A stretch of DNA of 64,000 nucleotides from the NCBI RefSeq assembly GCF_030518235.1, contig NZ_JAULSA010000003.1, positions 372,001 to 436,000 of the forward strand, given 5' to 3'. Source of the stretch: Saccharibacillus sp. CPCC 101409 (GTDB lineage: Bacteria > Bacillota > Bacilli > Paenibacillales > Paenibacillaceae). Both the position numbers and the translations under genes were made by a program. The notes beneath the pieces are model-generated. The model worked only from the letters and a program-made list of their open reading frames with translations. It was not told the DNA's origin and did no database searches. Positions 26,001 through 33,249 of the stretch are shown here, piece after piece. Within the stretch, counting starts at the first letter, position 1. Each line of letters opens with the position of its first letter.

Positions 26001-26870
26001 ATCGAGACCAATCTGTCGAGCCGTCCGGTGACGCTGGTGCTGCCGCTGGACGGCGCCAAACTGCCGGCGGATGCGCAGGCGCGCGAAACGTTCCTGCAAA
26101 ACCTCGGCGTCTATATCGAGCACAGCGACGGCACGAAAGAAGTGGTGCGCGGCGCGGTCGAGACGATCGACAGCCCGGCGGCGGCTGCGAATAAACTCGG
26201 CCTGCGCTTCGGCATCTCGAAGTTCAGCACGTTTACGATCGTGTCGCTGGACGCCGAGCAGGGCAGTCATAAGGCTTACCTGCAAGGCTACACCGACGGC
26301 ACGCTGCGTCCCGACCGGAGCGTAACGCGCGCCGAGATGGCGGCGATGCTGGTTCGTCTGGGCGAACTGGGCGCGCTGTCGCCGGCTTCGTTTGCGGATG
26401 TGGCGAAGAACCACTGGGCGTCCGACGAGATCCGTCAGGTCAGCGAAGCCGGCTGGATGCAAGGCTACACCGGCGGGACGTTCAAGCCGGAGGGCGCGAT
26501 CACGCGCGAAGAGATGGCGACGATCGCCTTTAACTATCTGCGTCTGAGCGAAAGCGACGCTTCCGGTTTGTTCCCGGACGTGCCGGCGGCAGGCTGGTCC
26601 GCGGGCGCGATCGCGGCGGTGCAGGCGCAGGGCGTGATGAGCGGCTATCCGGACGGCACGTTCCGTCCGCAGGGGCAGCTCACCCGCGCCGAAGCGGTGA
26701 CGATCCTGAACCGGCTGTTCGAACGCGGTCCGCTGCACGGATCGCCGGCTGCGTCGTGGAAAGACGTGCCGGCCGGCCACTGGGCGTACGGCGACCTGCT
26801 GGAAGCCGCGACCGGGCACGTCTACACCGACCGCAGCGGCGGCGGGGAAGACTGGATTTCCGGGAACTGA
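23010..26870 (+). CDS. Large SLH-anchored surface protein with LamG-like and FIVAR domains
   Basis: Encodes 1286 residues. A signal peptide (to about residue 43) is followed by a lectin/LamG-like region (LKLWLRADAGVQ to SYLALKYGITL, about 50-280) and further beta-rich segments. There are two FIVAR helical domains (about 475-535 and 745-800) separated by SWIM/Ig-like modules (LQITRPGSGASVPGTNLSFE), a Pro-rich linker, and three C-terminal SLH repeats (YLQGYTDGTLRPDRSVTRAE, WMQGYTGGTFKPEGAITREE, VMSGYPDGTFRPQGQLTRAE). It is probably an S-layer-associated adhesin or carbohydrate-binding protein; no catalytic residues were recognised. Ribosome site AAGGAGG. A terminator follows. Confidence 0.9.
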   Translation: MKLVKRKSGTNVKKPLKMLLAATLVFGGFAGIGERQADAEAGPGNPSPGGVDPAHLKLWLRADAGVQVENGEFKNWADQTGINIFEDLGTNSTAVHAGEANFNPAVVFPGQLSSVLRPTEDSGVYATNEAFAAVRKKGAGGTVAGPYFSTASNPAIRSLFRGTPTGETGTQFSDAGSRVGSAINGGPLDPAGNFNLFGVSAAAGLGWNNGRAGAAPKASFAPHPTPVAIGSYVSSIPNNLGEPLNGSVGELIIFDSELTQPQRKQVQSYLALKYGITLTADNGDPTDYISSDGASKVWAAADNEEFGSRITGIGRDDYGSLLQKQSKSQGADSLVTLALGSAIAEFNAANPVSIPQDRSFYTFSDNGLGGGYDLSVGYTDAQGTSVLKRMERMHKVEATANWSHQNITLKPDIAQRAAAEPEQYYLVIGGSEDLSEPRLIPLDGDGRVTLNSADLPDGSFFTFAHVDKTDLSALSGEIDTAVANGALKEENYTSESWTELQNARDAAAAALSNPNASQAQIDAALHNLSDAYEALKLAEVGFEKAVLEKTPLGSRIVVTLDRPVTFGGDAPAGFTVTVGGQNVPVENLTIAVDPGDATKVIVTLPEELDLSGIDEAGIAYDGAAGSLKGTNGRPVASFEETAQSGLGASLQITRPGSGASVPGTNLSFEGTVESGSDVTVELLDAQGRPLPEGSGTARVDAGGSWTFTPVGDLPPGVYTLKVTAAKDGQTATRTRIFTVAADKAALKNRADRIDAENLNPSRYTSSSWTALETARAEARSVLNDPKATQAQVDAALDKLNTARANLTPITNNPPTQPEPGNPGISNPPAAVTPQPNGPTTQIIAVDVASGAEDLRDITKVELQRTTDTDGTLSDRVTFTPAKAREAIDKALAKNDPVARILIPDEADAVSRVNVDVPLETVNLLKANKMDLEIHNPNGLVVLPASSLEGWDSSFYFRLVPVKNAQERESVEQRAQTERVVRELSGSKAAEVVSRPMTIETNLSSRPVTLVLPLDGAKLPADAQARETFLQNLGVYIEHSDGTKEVVRGAVETIDSPAAAANKLGLRFGISKFSTFTIVSLDAEQGSHKAYLQGYTDGTLRPDRSVTRAEMAAMLVRLGELGALSPASFADVAKNHWASDEIRQVSEAGWMQGYTGGTFKPEGAITREEMATIAFNYLRLSESDASGLFPDVPAAGWSAGAIAAVQAQGVMSGYPDGTFRPQGQLTRAEAVTILNRLFERGPLHGSPAASWKDVPAGHWAYGDLLEAATGHVYTDRSGGGEDWISGN

Positions 26871-26903
26871 ACCGGAATTTAGGCTCCCTGTAAGTCTACT
26901 GCG

Positions 26904-26945
26904 AAAGAACCTTTTCTCGCCGCCGCGGCGGGGAAAGGTTCTTTG
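26904..26945. terminator. Terminator after the FIVAR/SLH gene
   Basis: AAAGAACCTTTTC and GGGAAAGGTTCTTT pair around CGCCGCCGCGGCG, with a short T-run beyond. Confidence 0.8.
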
Positions 26946-26987
26946 TTATAAGCGCGCCGCCTTCCGGCCGGGCAGGATTATTCAAAT

Positions 26988-27029
26988 TGTATATTTTTTG
27001 TAGATGCGTTCTTGGTATGCTCGAAATTG
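26988..27029 (+). promoter_or_regulatory. Second copy of the shared upstream element, before an orphan response-regulator gene
   Basis: Matches 22909-22950 over its whole length, including TGTATATTTTTTGTAGA and TATGCTCGAAA. It lies about 58 bp before the start codon at 27087, nearly the same distance as in the first copy. Confidence 0.6.
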
Positions 27030-27086
27030 GACGGGGAAGTGGACGTCATGAATCAGATTCAGGGGATAGAGAGGTAGGCAACGGTC

Positions 27087-28223
27087 ATGAAAGCGTTACT
27101 GGTCGACGATGAAAAGTTGGCGCTGCTGCGGTTAAAAAGTATGCTGGAACGCGAGCCTGTCGATGTGCAGGTGGTGGGGATGCTGAACGATGCGCGGGAA
27201 GTGATGGAAGCGGTCGATACGCTGGAGCCGGATGTCGTGTTTCTGGATATCCGCCTGCCCGAGACGGACGGGCTGGAACTGGCCAGGCGGATTCACCGGC
27301 TCGGTCGTCCGATCGAGATCGTGTTCGTCACGGGCTACGATCGTTATGCGGTCGAAGCTTACGAGGTCCATCCGCTGGACTACATCGTCAAGCCGGTCAA
27401 CCGGGAGCGGCTGCGAAGCACGATGAAATATGTCAAAAAGCGTCTGGACGCCCGGCGGAAGTACGATCAGAGTATCAGCGAGCAGCCGAAGCTGGTTTGT
27501 TTTCAGCATCTGAGAATGCAGGAGCCCGGTCGGGAACCGGAGTTTCTGAAATGGAGAACGTCGAAAGCGCAGGAGCTGTTCGCCTACCTGCTGCACAACC
27601 GCAGCCGGGTGGTCGGGCGCGACGTGCTGTTCGATCTGCTGTGGCCGGAATACGATCTCGAACGGGCCGCGGCCCAGCTCTACAACACGATCTACGCGAT
27701 CCGGGGCACGATGAAAGCGGCGGGGCTGAACGTCGCGATCGCCAAAGGCGGCCCGGGCGCCGGCTACCGCCTGGAACTCGGCGATATCCGGGTGGACGCG
27801 GAAGATTGGGAAGAGCGGCTGACGTCGCTGCCCCCGCTCGATCCGTCTTCGGAAAGCGAGCATGAAGAAACGCTGAGCGGCTACGCCGGCGACTATCTGG
27901 CGGACCACGACTATCTGTGGGCCGAGAACGAACGCGAACGTCTTCGCCGGCTCTGGCTGAGGCACGCGCAGAATCTGAACGACTTTTACGTCAAGCGCCG
28001 CCGCTTCGATTCTGCCGAGAAAGTCAATCAGCAGGTGCAGAAATTATGTCCGTTGAGCGAGCAGAGCTACTTCAACCTGATGCGCATCTACGCCGAGATC
28101 GGCGACAAAACGGCGGTGGAAGAACAGTACCGCCTGCTGGAATCCAAACTTTACGCCGATATGGACGCGAAGATCGGCGCGGATATTATCCGCTGGTACA
28201 GACGCTGGCGCAAAGCACGCTAG
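27087..28223 (+). CDS. Response regulator with SARP/BTAD-type output
   Basis: Encodes 378 residues. The receiver (1-120) has DDEK, the phospho-Asp in VVFLDIRLPETDG, Thr in VFVTGYD and Lys in YIVKPV. It is followed by a winged-helix DNA-binding region (about 155-225: KAQELFAYLLHNRSRVVGRDVLFDLLWPE) and a bacterial transcriptional activation domain with TPR-like helices (about 230-375). The same architecture recurs at 40986. No kinase gene is adjacent, so it is an orphan; the shared upstream element suggests it controls, or is controlled together with, the preceding surface-protein gene. Confidence 0.9.
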   Translation: MKALLVDDEKLALLRLKSMLEREPVDVQVVGMLNDAREVMEAVDTLEPDVVFLDIRLPETDGLELARRIHRLGRPIEIVFVTGYDRYAVEAYEVHPLDYIVKPVNRERLRSTMKYVKKRLDARRKYDQSISEQPKLVCFQHLRMQEPGREPEFLKWRTSKAQELFAYLLHNRSRVVGRDVLFDLLWPEYDLERAAAQLYNTIYAIRGTMKAAGLNVAIAKGGPGAGYRLELGDIRVDAEDWEERLTSLPPLDPSSESEHEETLSGYAGDYLADHDYLWAENERERLRRLWLRHAQNLNDFYVKRRRFDSAEKVNQQVQKLCPLSEQSYFNLMRIYAEIGDKTAVEEQYRLLESKLYADMDAKIGADIIRWYRRWRKAR

Positions 28224-28285
28224 AATCGGCGCAGACGACACTCTGACCCCACTACAACTACATAAACGATTCGCGCCGTAAAAAC

Positions 28286-28319
28286 GAACGACCCGCTCAT
28301 TTCGGCGAGCGGGTCGTTA
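28286..28319. terminator. Terminator after the response-regulator gene
   Basis: AACGACCCGCTC and GAGCGGGTCGTT pair around ATTTCGGC. A second, similar GC stem (AACCCGCTC / GAGCGGGTT) stands at 28527-28552. Confidence 0.65.
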
Positions 28320-28616
28320 GGATGTGTGGAAAGGTCTACAGCCTGAGAAAAAGGCGATTTAGGCAGAGGGGGAATATCGTGGAGAAACGGTAGTGGTCGC
28401 CTTTGAAACCGGGAAGATACCCTGAAAATCCAATCAAACTTTCTGGTTTCAACACGCGATCGGAACGAAATTCCCCCGGCGCTCCCCGGCCTTTTTGTTC
28501 TTGCTGGACTTTCCCGATCACCCGCAAACCCGCTCTCTCCTGTGAGCGGGTTCCTCGTGTTTACCGGGCGAATCGGTTATAATGCCTAACAACTATGCAA
28601 AAACGGAGGGATACCG
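28320..28616. other. Non-coding stretch before the malate sensor gene
   Basis: No gene is supported. It holds an inverted pair AAAGGCGA...TCGCCTTT (about 28349-28408), a hairpin at 28527-28552, and a TATAAT -10 box at 28577-28582 without a clear -35, followed by the ribosome site ACGGAGGG. Confidence 0.5.
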
Positions 28617-30266
28617 GTGAAGATCGGCCGTTATAGAATGCGGTTTCAAACCACGATTACGCTCATGGTGCTTTCGGTCGTGGCGCTTGCGCTGCTCGCG
28701 CTGTACACCATGATCAGCATCGAAATCTCGAAGCATACGCGCGAAGGCCTGGAGCAGCGGGCGGTCGGCATCGCCCGCACCGTCGCGCATACCGAGACGG
28801 TGCAGAAAGGACTGGAGGCCGGCGGAGACCGCGCGGCGGTGCAGGCTTACGCGGAGGAAGTGCGCCGGGCGAACAATATCCAGTTCGTCGTCGTGATCGA
28901 CATGAACGGGATTCGGCTCTCGCATCCCGATCCGACGTTGATCGGCAAGCATTTCTCCGGCGGCGACGAATCGCCGGTGCTGCGCGGACAGGAATCGATC
29001 TCCGCGGCGACCGGGTCGCTGGGCCCGTCCATGCGGGCGTTCTCGCCGATCTACGGCGAAGGCGGCGGACAGGTCGGCGCGGTGGCCGTCGGCCTGTCGC
29101 TCGGCAGCGTAAAAACGGCGGTCGGGCAAAATATGTGGCTGCTCTACTGGGGCATCCTGCTCGGCGGGCTGCTCGGCATCTTCGGCGCGGTGCTGCTGGG
29201 CCGCAGGCTCAAACGCATGATGTTCGGCATGGAGCCGGACGAGATCGCCCGGCTGCTGGAAGAGCGCAGCGCCATGCTCCAATCGGCGAAGGAAGGCATA
29301 CTCGCCGTCGATAAAGAGCTGCGGATCACTCTCATCAACGCCGAAGCGAAGCGGCTGATCGGCGAAGAACGGCGGCCGGAAGCCGCGCCGGGCGGCAGCA
29401 AACCGGAGGCGCGGGAACCGGCAGCCGATCCGGCGGAATCCGATTTCCGTTCCCTGCTGCGGCTGGAACGGGTACTGGCGAGCGGCGAGCCGGTCTACAA
29501 TCTGGAGGTGGAGCGCGGGGGGACGGCGCTGCTGGTCAACGTCGTGCCGGTGAGGATCGAAGGACGGGTGGAAGGCGCGTTCGCCACGTTCCGCGACAAG
29601 ACCGAGATCGCGCTGCTGATGGAGCGCTTGTCGGGCATTTCGCTGTATGCGGACGCGCTGCGGGCGCAGACGCACGAGTTCATGAACAAGCTGCATATTA
29701 TCATGGGGCTGACGCATATGAAGCGCTACGACCGGCTGGAAGAGTATTTGCAGGAAGCCGTGCCGAGCCTGCAGATCGAAGCGGGCGCGGTGGCGACCCA
29801 GGTCAAAGACCCGGTGATGGCCGGCTTCCTGCTCGGCAAGCTCAGCCTGATGCGCGAAGCCGGGATCCGGCTCACGGTGCGCGAAGACGGCGTACTGCCG
29901 GAAGCGGCGGAGCCGGCCGTATCCAGGGAACTGGTGACGATTGTCGGCAATCTGCTCCAGAACGCGATGGAAGCGCCGAGGCCGGAAGATACCGGCAAAG
30001 AAATCGAGATCGGGTTCGTGTACGCGAAAAGCTCGCTTGAGATCGGGGTGCGCGACAACGGCACCGGTATCTCCGGGGAAGTCGCGGCGTGCATGTACGA
30101 GCAGGGCTGTTCGACCAAAGGCGGCGACCGCGGCGTCGGCTTGTACCTGGTTCGCCGCAGCGCGGAACGCCTCGGAGGCTCGGTGTCCTGGGAGAGCGAA
30201 GCGGGCGAAGGCACCTGCTTTGTGGTGGAACTGCCGTACTTTACGAAAAATGGGGTGAGCGGATGA
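28617..30266 (+). CDS. malK: CitA/DcuS-family sensor kinase, probable malate sensor (MalK-like)
   Basis: Encodes 549 residues from a GTG after ACGGAGGG. Two membrane helices (about 10-32 and 173-197) bracket an extracellular PASp/Cache sensor domain whose FSPIYGEGGGQVGAVAVGL stretch is typical of the CitA/DcuS family. A cytoplasmic PAS domain follows, then the SPOB-like His box THEFMNKLHIIMGL and an HATPase domain (VGNLLQNAMEA, VRDNGTGI, GVGLYLVRR). It overlaps the downstream regulator by 4 bp and lies in front of a malate symporter and a malic enzyme, so the ligand is inferred to be malate or a similar dicarboxylate. Confidence 0.88.
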   Translation: MKIGRYRMRFQTTITLMVLSVVALALLALYTMISIEISKHTREGLEQRAVGIARTVAHTETVQKGLEAGGDRAAVQAYAEEVRRANNIQFVVVIDMNGIRLSHPDPTLIGKHFSGGDESPVLRGQESISAATGSLGPSMRAFSPIYGEGGGQVGAVAVGLSLGSVKTAVGQNMWLLYWGILLGGLLGIFGAVLLGRRLKRMMFGMEPDEIARLLEERSAMLQSAKEGILAVDKELRITLINAEAKRLIGEERRPEAAPGGSKPEAREPAADPAESDFRSLLRLERVLASGEPVYNLEVERGGTALLVNVVPVRIEGRVEGAFATFRDKTEIALLMERLSGISLYADALRAQTHEFMNKLHIIMGLTHMKRYDRLEEYLQEAVPSLQIEAGAVATQVKDPVMAGFLLGKLSLMREAGIRLTVREDGVLPEAAEPAVSRELVTIVGNLLQNAMEAPRPEDTGKEIEIGFVYAKSSLEIGVRDNGTGISGEVAACMYEQGCSTKGGDRGVGLYLVRRSAERLGGSVSWESEAGEGTCFVVELPYFTKNGVSG

Positions 30267-30970
30267 TCCGGGTATTGATTGTCGAAGACGATCCGATGGT
30301 GGCGGAGATGAACCGGTTCTATCTGGAACGGGTGGAAGGGTTTGAATTCGGCGGCTGGGCCGAATCGCCCGAAGAAGCGCTGAAGAAGCTGGAAGAAGAA
30401 TCGTTCGGCTTGATTCTGCTCGATTTGTACATGAAAGAAGAGAACGGCCTGGAACTGCTGGCGGAGATCCGCCGCCGCTCCCTACCGATCGACGCGATCG
30501 TGATCTCGGCCGCCAGCGACAAAGGCAGCATCCAGCGGGCGCTGCAAAACGGCGTCGTCGATTATCTCATCAAGCCGTTCGAATTCGGCCGATTCAAAGG
30601 CGCGCTCGGCGCTTACCGGGAGCGGCACCTGCTGCTGCGCGAACGCTCGAATCTCGGCCAGGCCGAGCTGGACGCGCTGACGAGGCGGACCGCCGAGCCG
30701 GCCCGCGGCGAGCCGCTGCCGAAAGGCTTCACGAAGCAGACGCTGCGCGCGGTCTGGAACGCGATCGAATCGCTGCCGGGCGATTCGTTCTCCAGCGAGG
30801 AGATCGCGGCCGCGACCGGCGTCTCGCGCGTCTCGGCCGGCAAGTATCTCGCCGGCCTGACGGAGATGAACGTGCTGGAGATGGACCAGATGTACGGCAC
30901 CATCGGCCGGCCGGTGCAGCGCTACCGCGTCCTGCCGGGCGGGCGCACGATTATCGCGGCTTACGTCTGA
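30263..30970 (+). CDS. malR: CitB/DcuR-family response regulator, probable MalR
   Basis: Encodes 235 residues, ATG overlapping the malK TGA. The receiver has EDDP, phospho-Asp in LILLDLYMKEENG and Lys in YLIKPFEF. The C-terminal helix-turn-helix domain (FSSEEIAAATGVSRVSAGKYLAGL) is of the CitB/DcuR kind. It should activate the symporter gene and perhaps the malic enzyme gene. A hairpin (about 30989-31014, GGCTTTCGCC/GCGGAAGCC) follows the stop codon. Confidence 0.88.
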   Translation: MIRVLIVEDDPMVAEMNRFYLERVEGFEFGGWAESPEEALKKLEEESFGLILLDLYMKEENGLELLAEIRRRSLPIDAIVISAASDKGSIQRALQNGVVDYLIKPFEFGRFKGALGAYRERHLLLRERSNLGQAELDALTRRTAEPARGEPLPKGFTKQTLRAVWNAIESLPGDSFSSEEIAAATGVSRVSAGKYLAGLTEMNVLEMDQMYGTIGRPVQRYRVLPGGRTIIAAYV

Positions 30971-31050
30971 ACGGATAGAACAGCCAGGGCTTTCGCCGAA
31001 CGAGCGGAAGCCTTGGATTGTCGAGAAACGATTTGATGTAAACCCAATTA

Positions 31051-31191
31051 GTACTTTGTCACAGATGAATGTAAGGTTATGCTCGTCTGAGATTCGTACC
31101 TGACCCGTGTACGAAGTCTCCGTTGGAATCGCACTTGAACCGTGCGTGTTTCCGATGGACGCAAACCTTAAATTGAATGCGGTCAAAGTAC
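31051..31191. repeat. Palindromic MITE-like element, 141 bp
   Basis: Imperfect terminal inverted repeats: GTACTTTGTCACAGATGAAT at the left, and a right end whose complement begins GTACTTTGACCGCATTCAAT. Both continue into ATGTAAGGTT or TTTAAGGTT. It encodes nothing. It is weakly related to elements at 44352-44413 and 45123-45231. Confidence 0.5.
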
Positions 31192-31261
31192 GAGTTAGGT
31201 TCGATTGGAATGAAAGTTCGGGGAAAAGGCTGGAGAAATAAAGCAGAGGGCAAGAAAAATC

Positions 31262-31482
31262 GAAATAGCTGCGTATAGGCCCTTATTCCGGCTTAATCTC
31301 ACGCTTTCGAGGAAATAACGGCGCTGATACATCTATTTCGAGTTTTTTCGCCCCGATTCGGCTTTTGGCTCCCGAATAGCTGCGCCTGCGTCGCTATTTG
31401 AAGAAACCGAAGGGTTTCGCCCTAAATAAGTGTACCTGCGTCGCTATTTTCCGTCGGGAACTCTACCCGGCTTTCCCGACAG
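31262..31482. repeat. Intergenic repeat cluster, AAATA...TATTT family, copy 2
   Basis: Homologous over about 220 bp to 6735-6955, with units near 31262, 31311, 31373 and 31423, each a variant of AAATAAGTGTACCTGCGTCG followed by CTATTT. The block ends in the shared CTCTACCCGGCTTTCCCGAC. Confidence 0.7.
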
Positions 31483-31486
31483 CCCG

Positions 31487-31520
31487 GGGCTTCCGCCGAA
31501 CAAGCGGAAGTCTTTTTTTG
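31487..31520 (+). terminator. Terminator upstream of the malate symporter gene
   Basis: GGGCTTCCGCC and AAGCGGAAGTC pair and are followed by TTTTTTT. It is almost a duplicate of the hairpin at 30989-31014, with the repeats 31051-31482 lying between the two. An 11-bp tandem repeat (TCCGCTTCGTA, about three copies) follows at 31527-31555. Confidence 0.75.
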
Positions 31521-31637
31521 CGCCGTATCCGCTTCGTATCCGCTTCGTATCCGCGCGCTGTCGGCGCGTTTCCTCGCCGATTCTCCCGACCGTCCCTACA
31601 TAGCCCGCCCGCCCATCCAACGCCGGACGTCTTTTTT

Positions 31638-31651
31638 TGATAACGCTTACT
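31638..31651 (+). promoter_or_regulatory. Candidate catabolite-responsive element and AT-rich activator region
   Basis: TGATAACGCTTACT matches 12 of 14 positions of the Bacillus cre consensus. It is followed by about 50 bp of very AT-rich sequence (31652-31700), the kind of site bound by MalR-type activators. A consensus AGGAGG leads to the symporter start. Confidence 0.5.
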
Positions 31652-31750
31652 TAATTAATTTAAAAAAAGAATTCGTTAATTTCATAAAAACAAAAGTGTT
31701 CCCAAGGGGAGTAGGATGATCTTGCAAACGATTACAAGGAGGTCAACCCC

Positions 31751-33127
31751 ATGGAAAAAGCAATCCAGCAGCCGATCCTGCCGCAGCAGGAGGAGCGAGG
31801 CGCCGGAGAGACGCAGAGCAAGAAAAGCGTGCTGCGCAGAGTCGGCGATCTGAAAGTCATGCGGCTCAAAGTCGGCGTCGTTCCTCTCCCGCTGTATCTG
31901 GTGCTTGCGGTCATCATATTCGCAGCCGCCGCGCTCGGCCGGCTGCCCAACGATATGATCGGCGGACTTGCGGTCATTATCATTCTGGGCATCCTGCTCA
32001 GCGATCTGGGCTTCAAGCTTCCGCTGCTCAAAAATATCGGCGGTCCGGCTATTCTGTCGCTGATGATTCCGTCTTTCCTCGTATTCTGGAACGTGCTGAA
32101 TCCGCCGGTCATCGACGCGGTGCACACGCTGATGAAAACGTCGAATTTTCTCTACCTGTACATTGCCTGTCTCGTCGCGGGCAGCATCACCGGCATGAAC
32201 CGGCGCACGCTGATCGACGGTTTTATCCGCATCTTTATCCCGATGATGGCCGGCACGTTCGCCGCGGTCGGAGTGGGCGTCGGCGTCGGCATGCTGCTCG
32301 GCTACAGCGCGCACCGCGCGTTTTTCTACATCGTGATCCCGATCATCGCCGGCGGCGTCGGGGAAGGCATCCTGCCGCTGTCGATCGCGTTCTCGCAGAT
32401 TCTCGGCGGGGACTCCGGCGCGTTCGTCGCCCAGATGATCCCGGCGGCGGTAATCGGCAACGTGTTCGCGATTATCGGGGCGGGTTTGCTGAAGAAAATG
32501 GCGGACAAGAATCCTTCGATCACCGGCAGCGGCGTGCTGGTCCGCGAGAAAGACGGCAAGAAGCTCGGCGGCAGCGCCTACGACGGCGAGAAGATCGACT
32601 TTGCGCTGATGGGAGCGGGCCTGCTGTTCGCCTGCGGGTTGTTTATTACCGGAAGTCTGCTGTCGCCGTTCGTCGGCATTCCGGGTCCGATCCTGATGAT
32701 CTTCGGCGCCGCGCTGCTGAAAGTGAGCAATCTGCTGCCGAAAAAAGTCGAGCAGGGCGCGTATCATCTTTACAAATTCGTTTCCGGCACATTGACGTGG
32801 CCGCTGATGGTCGGTCTGGGCATCCTGTACATCCCGCTCGGCGACGTGGCGGCGATAATCTCCGTTCCTTACGTGCTGACCTGCGCAAGCGTGATCGCGG
32901 CGATGATTCTGAGCGGATACTTCGTCGGCAAATGGGTGCGCATGTATCCGGTCGAAGCGGCGATCGTAACCGGCTGCCGCGGCGGTCTGGGCGGCACGGG
33001 CGACGTGGCGATCCTGTCGGCATCGGGCCGCATGGAGCTGATGCCGTTCGCGCAGATCTCGACCCGGATCGGCGGCGCGCTGACGGTGGTCGCGGCCACG
33101 CTGCTGATTGCGGTCTGGGGCGGCTGA
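31751..33127 (+). CDS. maeN: 2-hydroxycarboxylate/Na+ symporter (MaeN/CimH-like)
   Basis: Encodes 458 residues with about ten to eleven membrane helices. Family marks of the 2HCT transporters are present: GGVGEGILPLSIAFSQ and GGLGGTGDVAILSASGRM, the two GGXG re-entrant loops, in the expected positions. It would import malate (or citrate or lactate) with sodium. Placement between a MalKR-like two-component system and a malic enzyme favours malate. Strong AAGGAGG ribosome site. Confidence 0.9.
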   Translation: MEKAIQQPILPQQEERGAGETQSKKSVLRRVGDLKVMRLKVGVVPLPLYLVLAVIIFAAAALGRLPNDMIGGLAVIIILGILLSDLGFKLPLLKNIGGPAILSLMIPSFLVFWNVLNPPVIDAVHTLMKTSNFLYLYIACLVAGSITGMNRRTLIDGFIRIFIPMMAGTFAAVGVGVGVGMLLGYSAHRAFFYIVIPIIAGGVGEGILPLSIAFSQILGGDSGAFVAQMIPAAVIGNVFAIIGAGLLKKMADKNPSITGSGVLVREKDGKKLGGSAYDGEKIDFALMGAGLLFACGLFITGSLLSPFVGIPGPILMIFGAALLKVSNLLPKKVEQGAYHLYKFVSGTLTWPLMVGLGILYIPLGDVAAIISVPYVLTCASVIAAMILSGYFVGKWVRMYPVEAAIVTGCRGGLGGTGDVAILSASGRMELMPFAQISTRIGGALTVVAATLLIAVWGG

Positions 33128-33249
33128 CCGCGCGCCGGCCGGACTGCCGTGCCGCTTAAAGGCGAAGCCTGATCGAAACATCGAAATATCGAATCGGAAT
33201 CGTAAAAGTCAAACGCAACCGACAAATCGCATACGGGAGGACGAATGAT

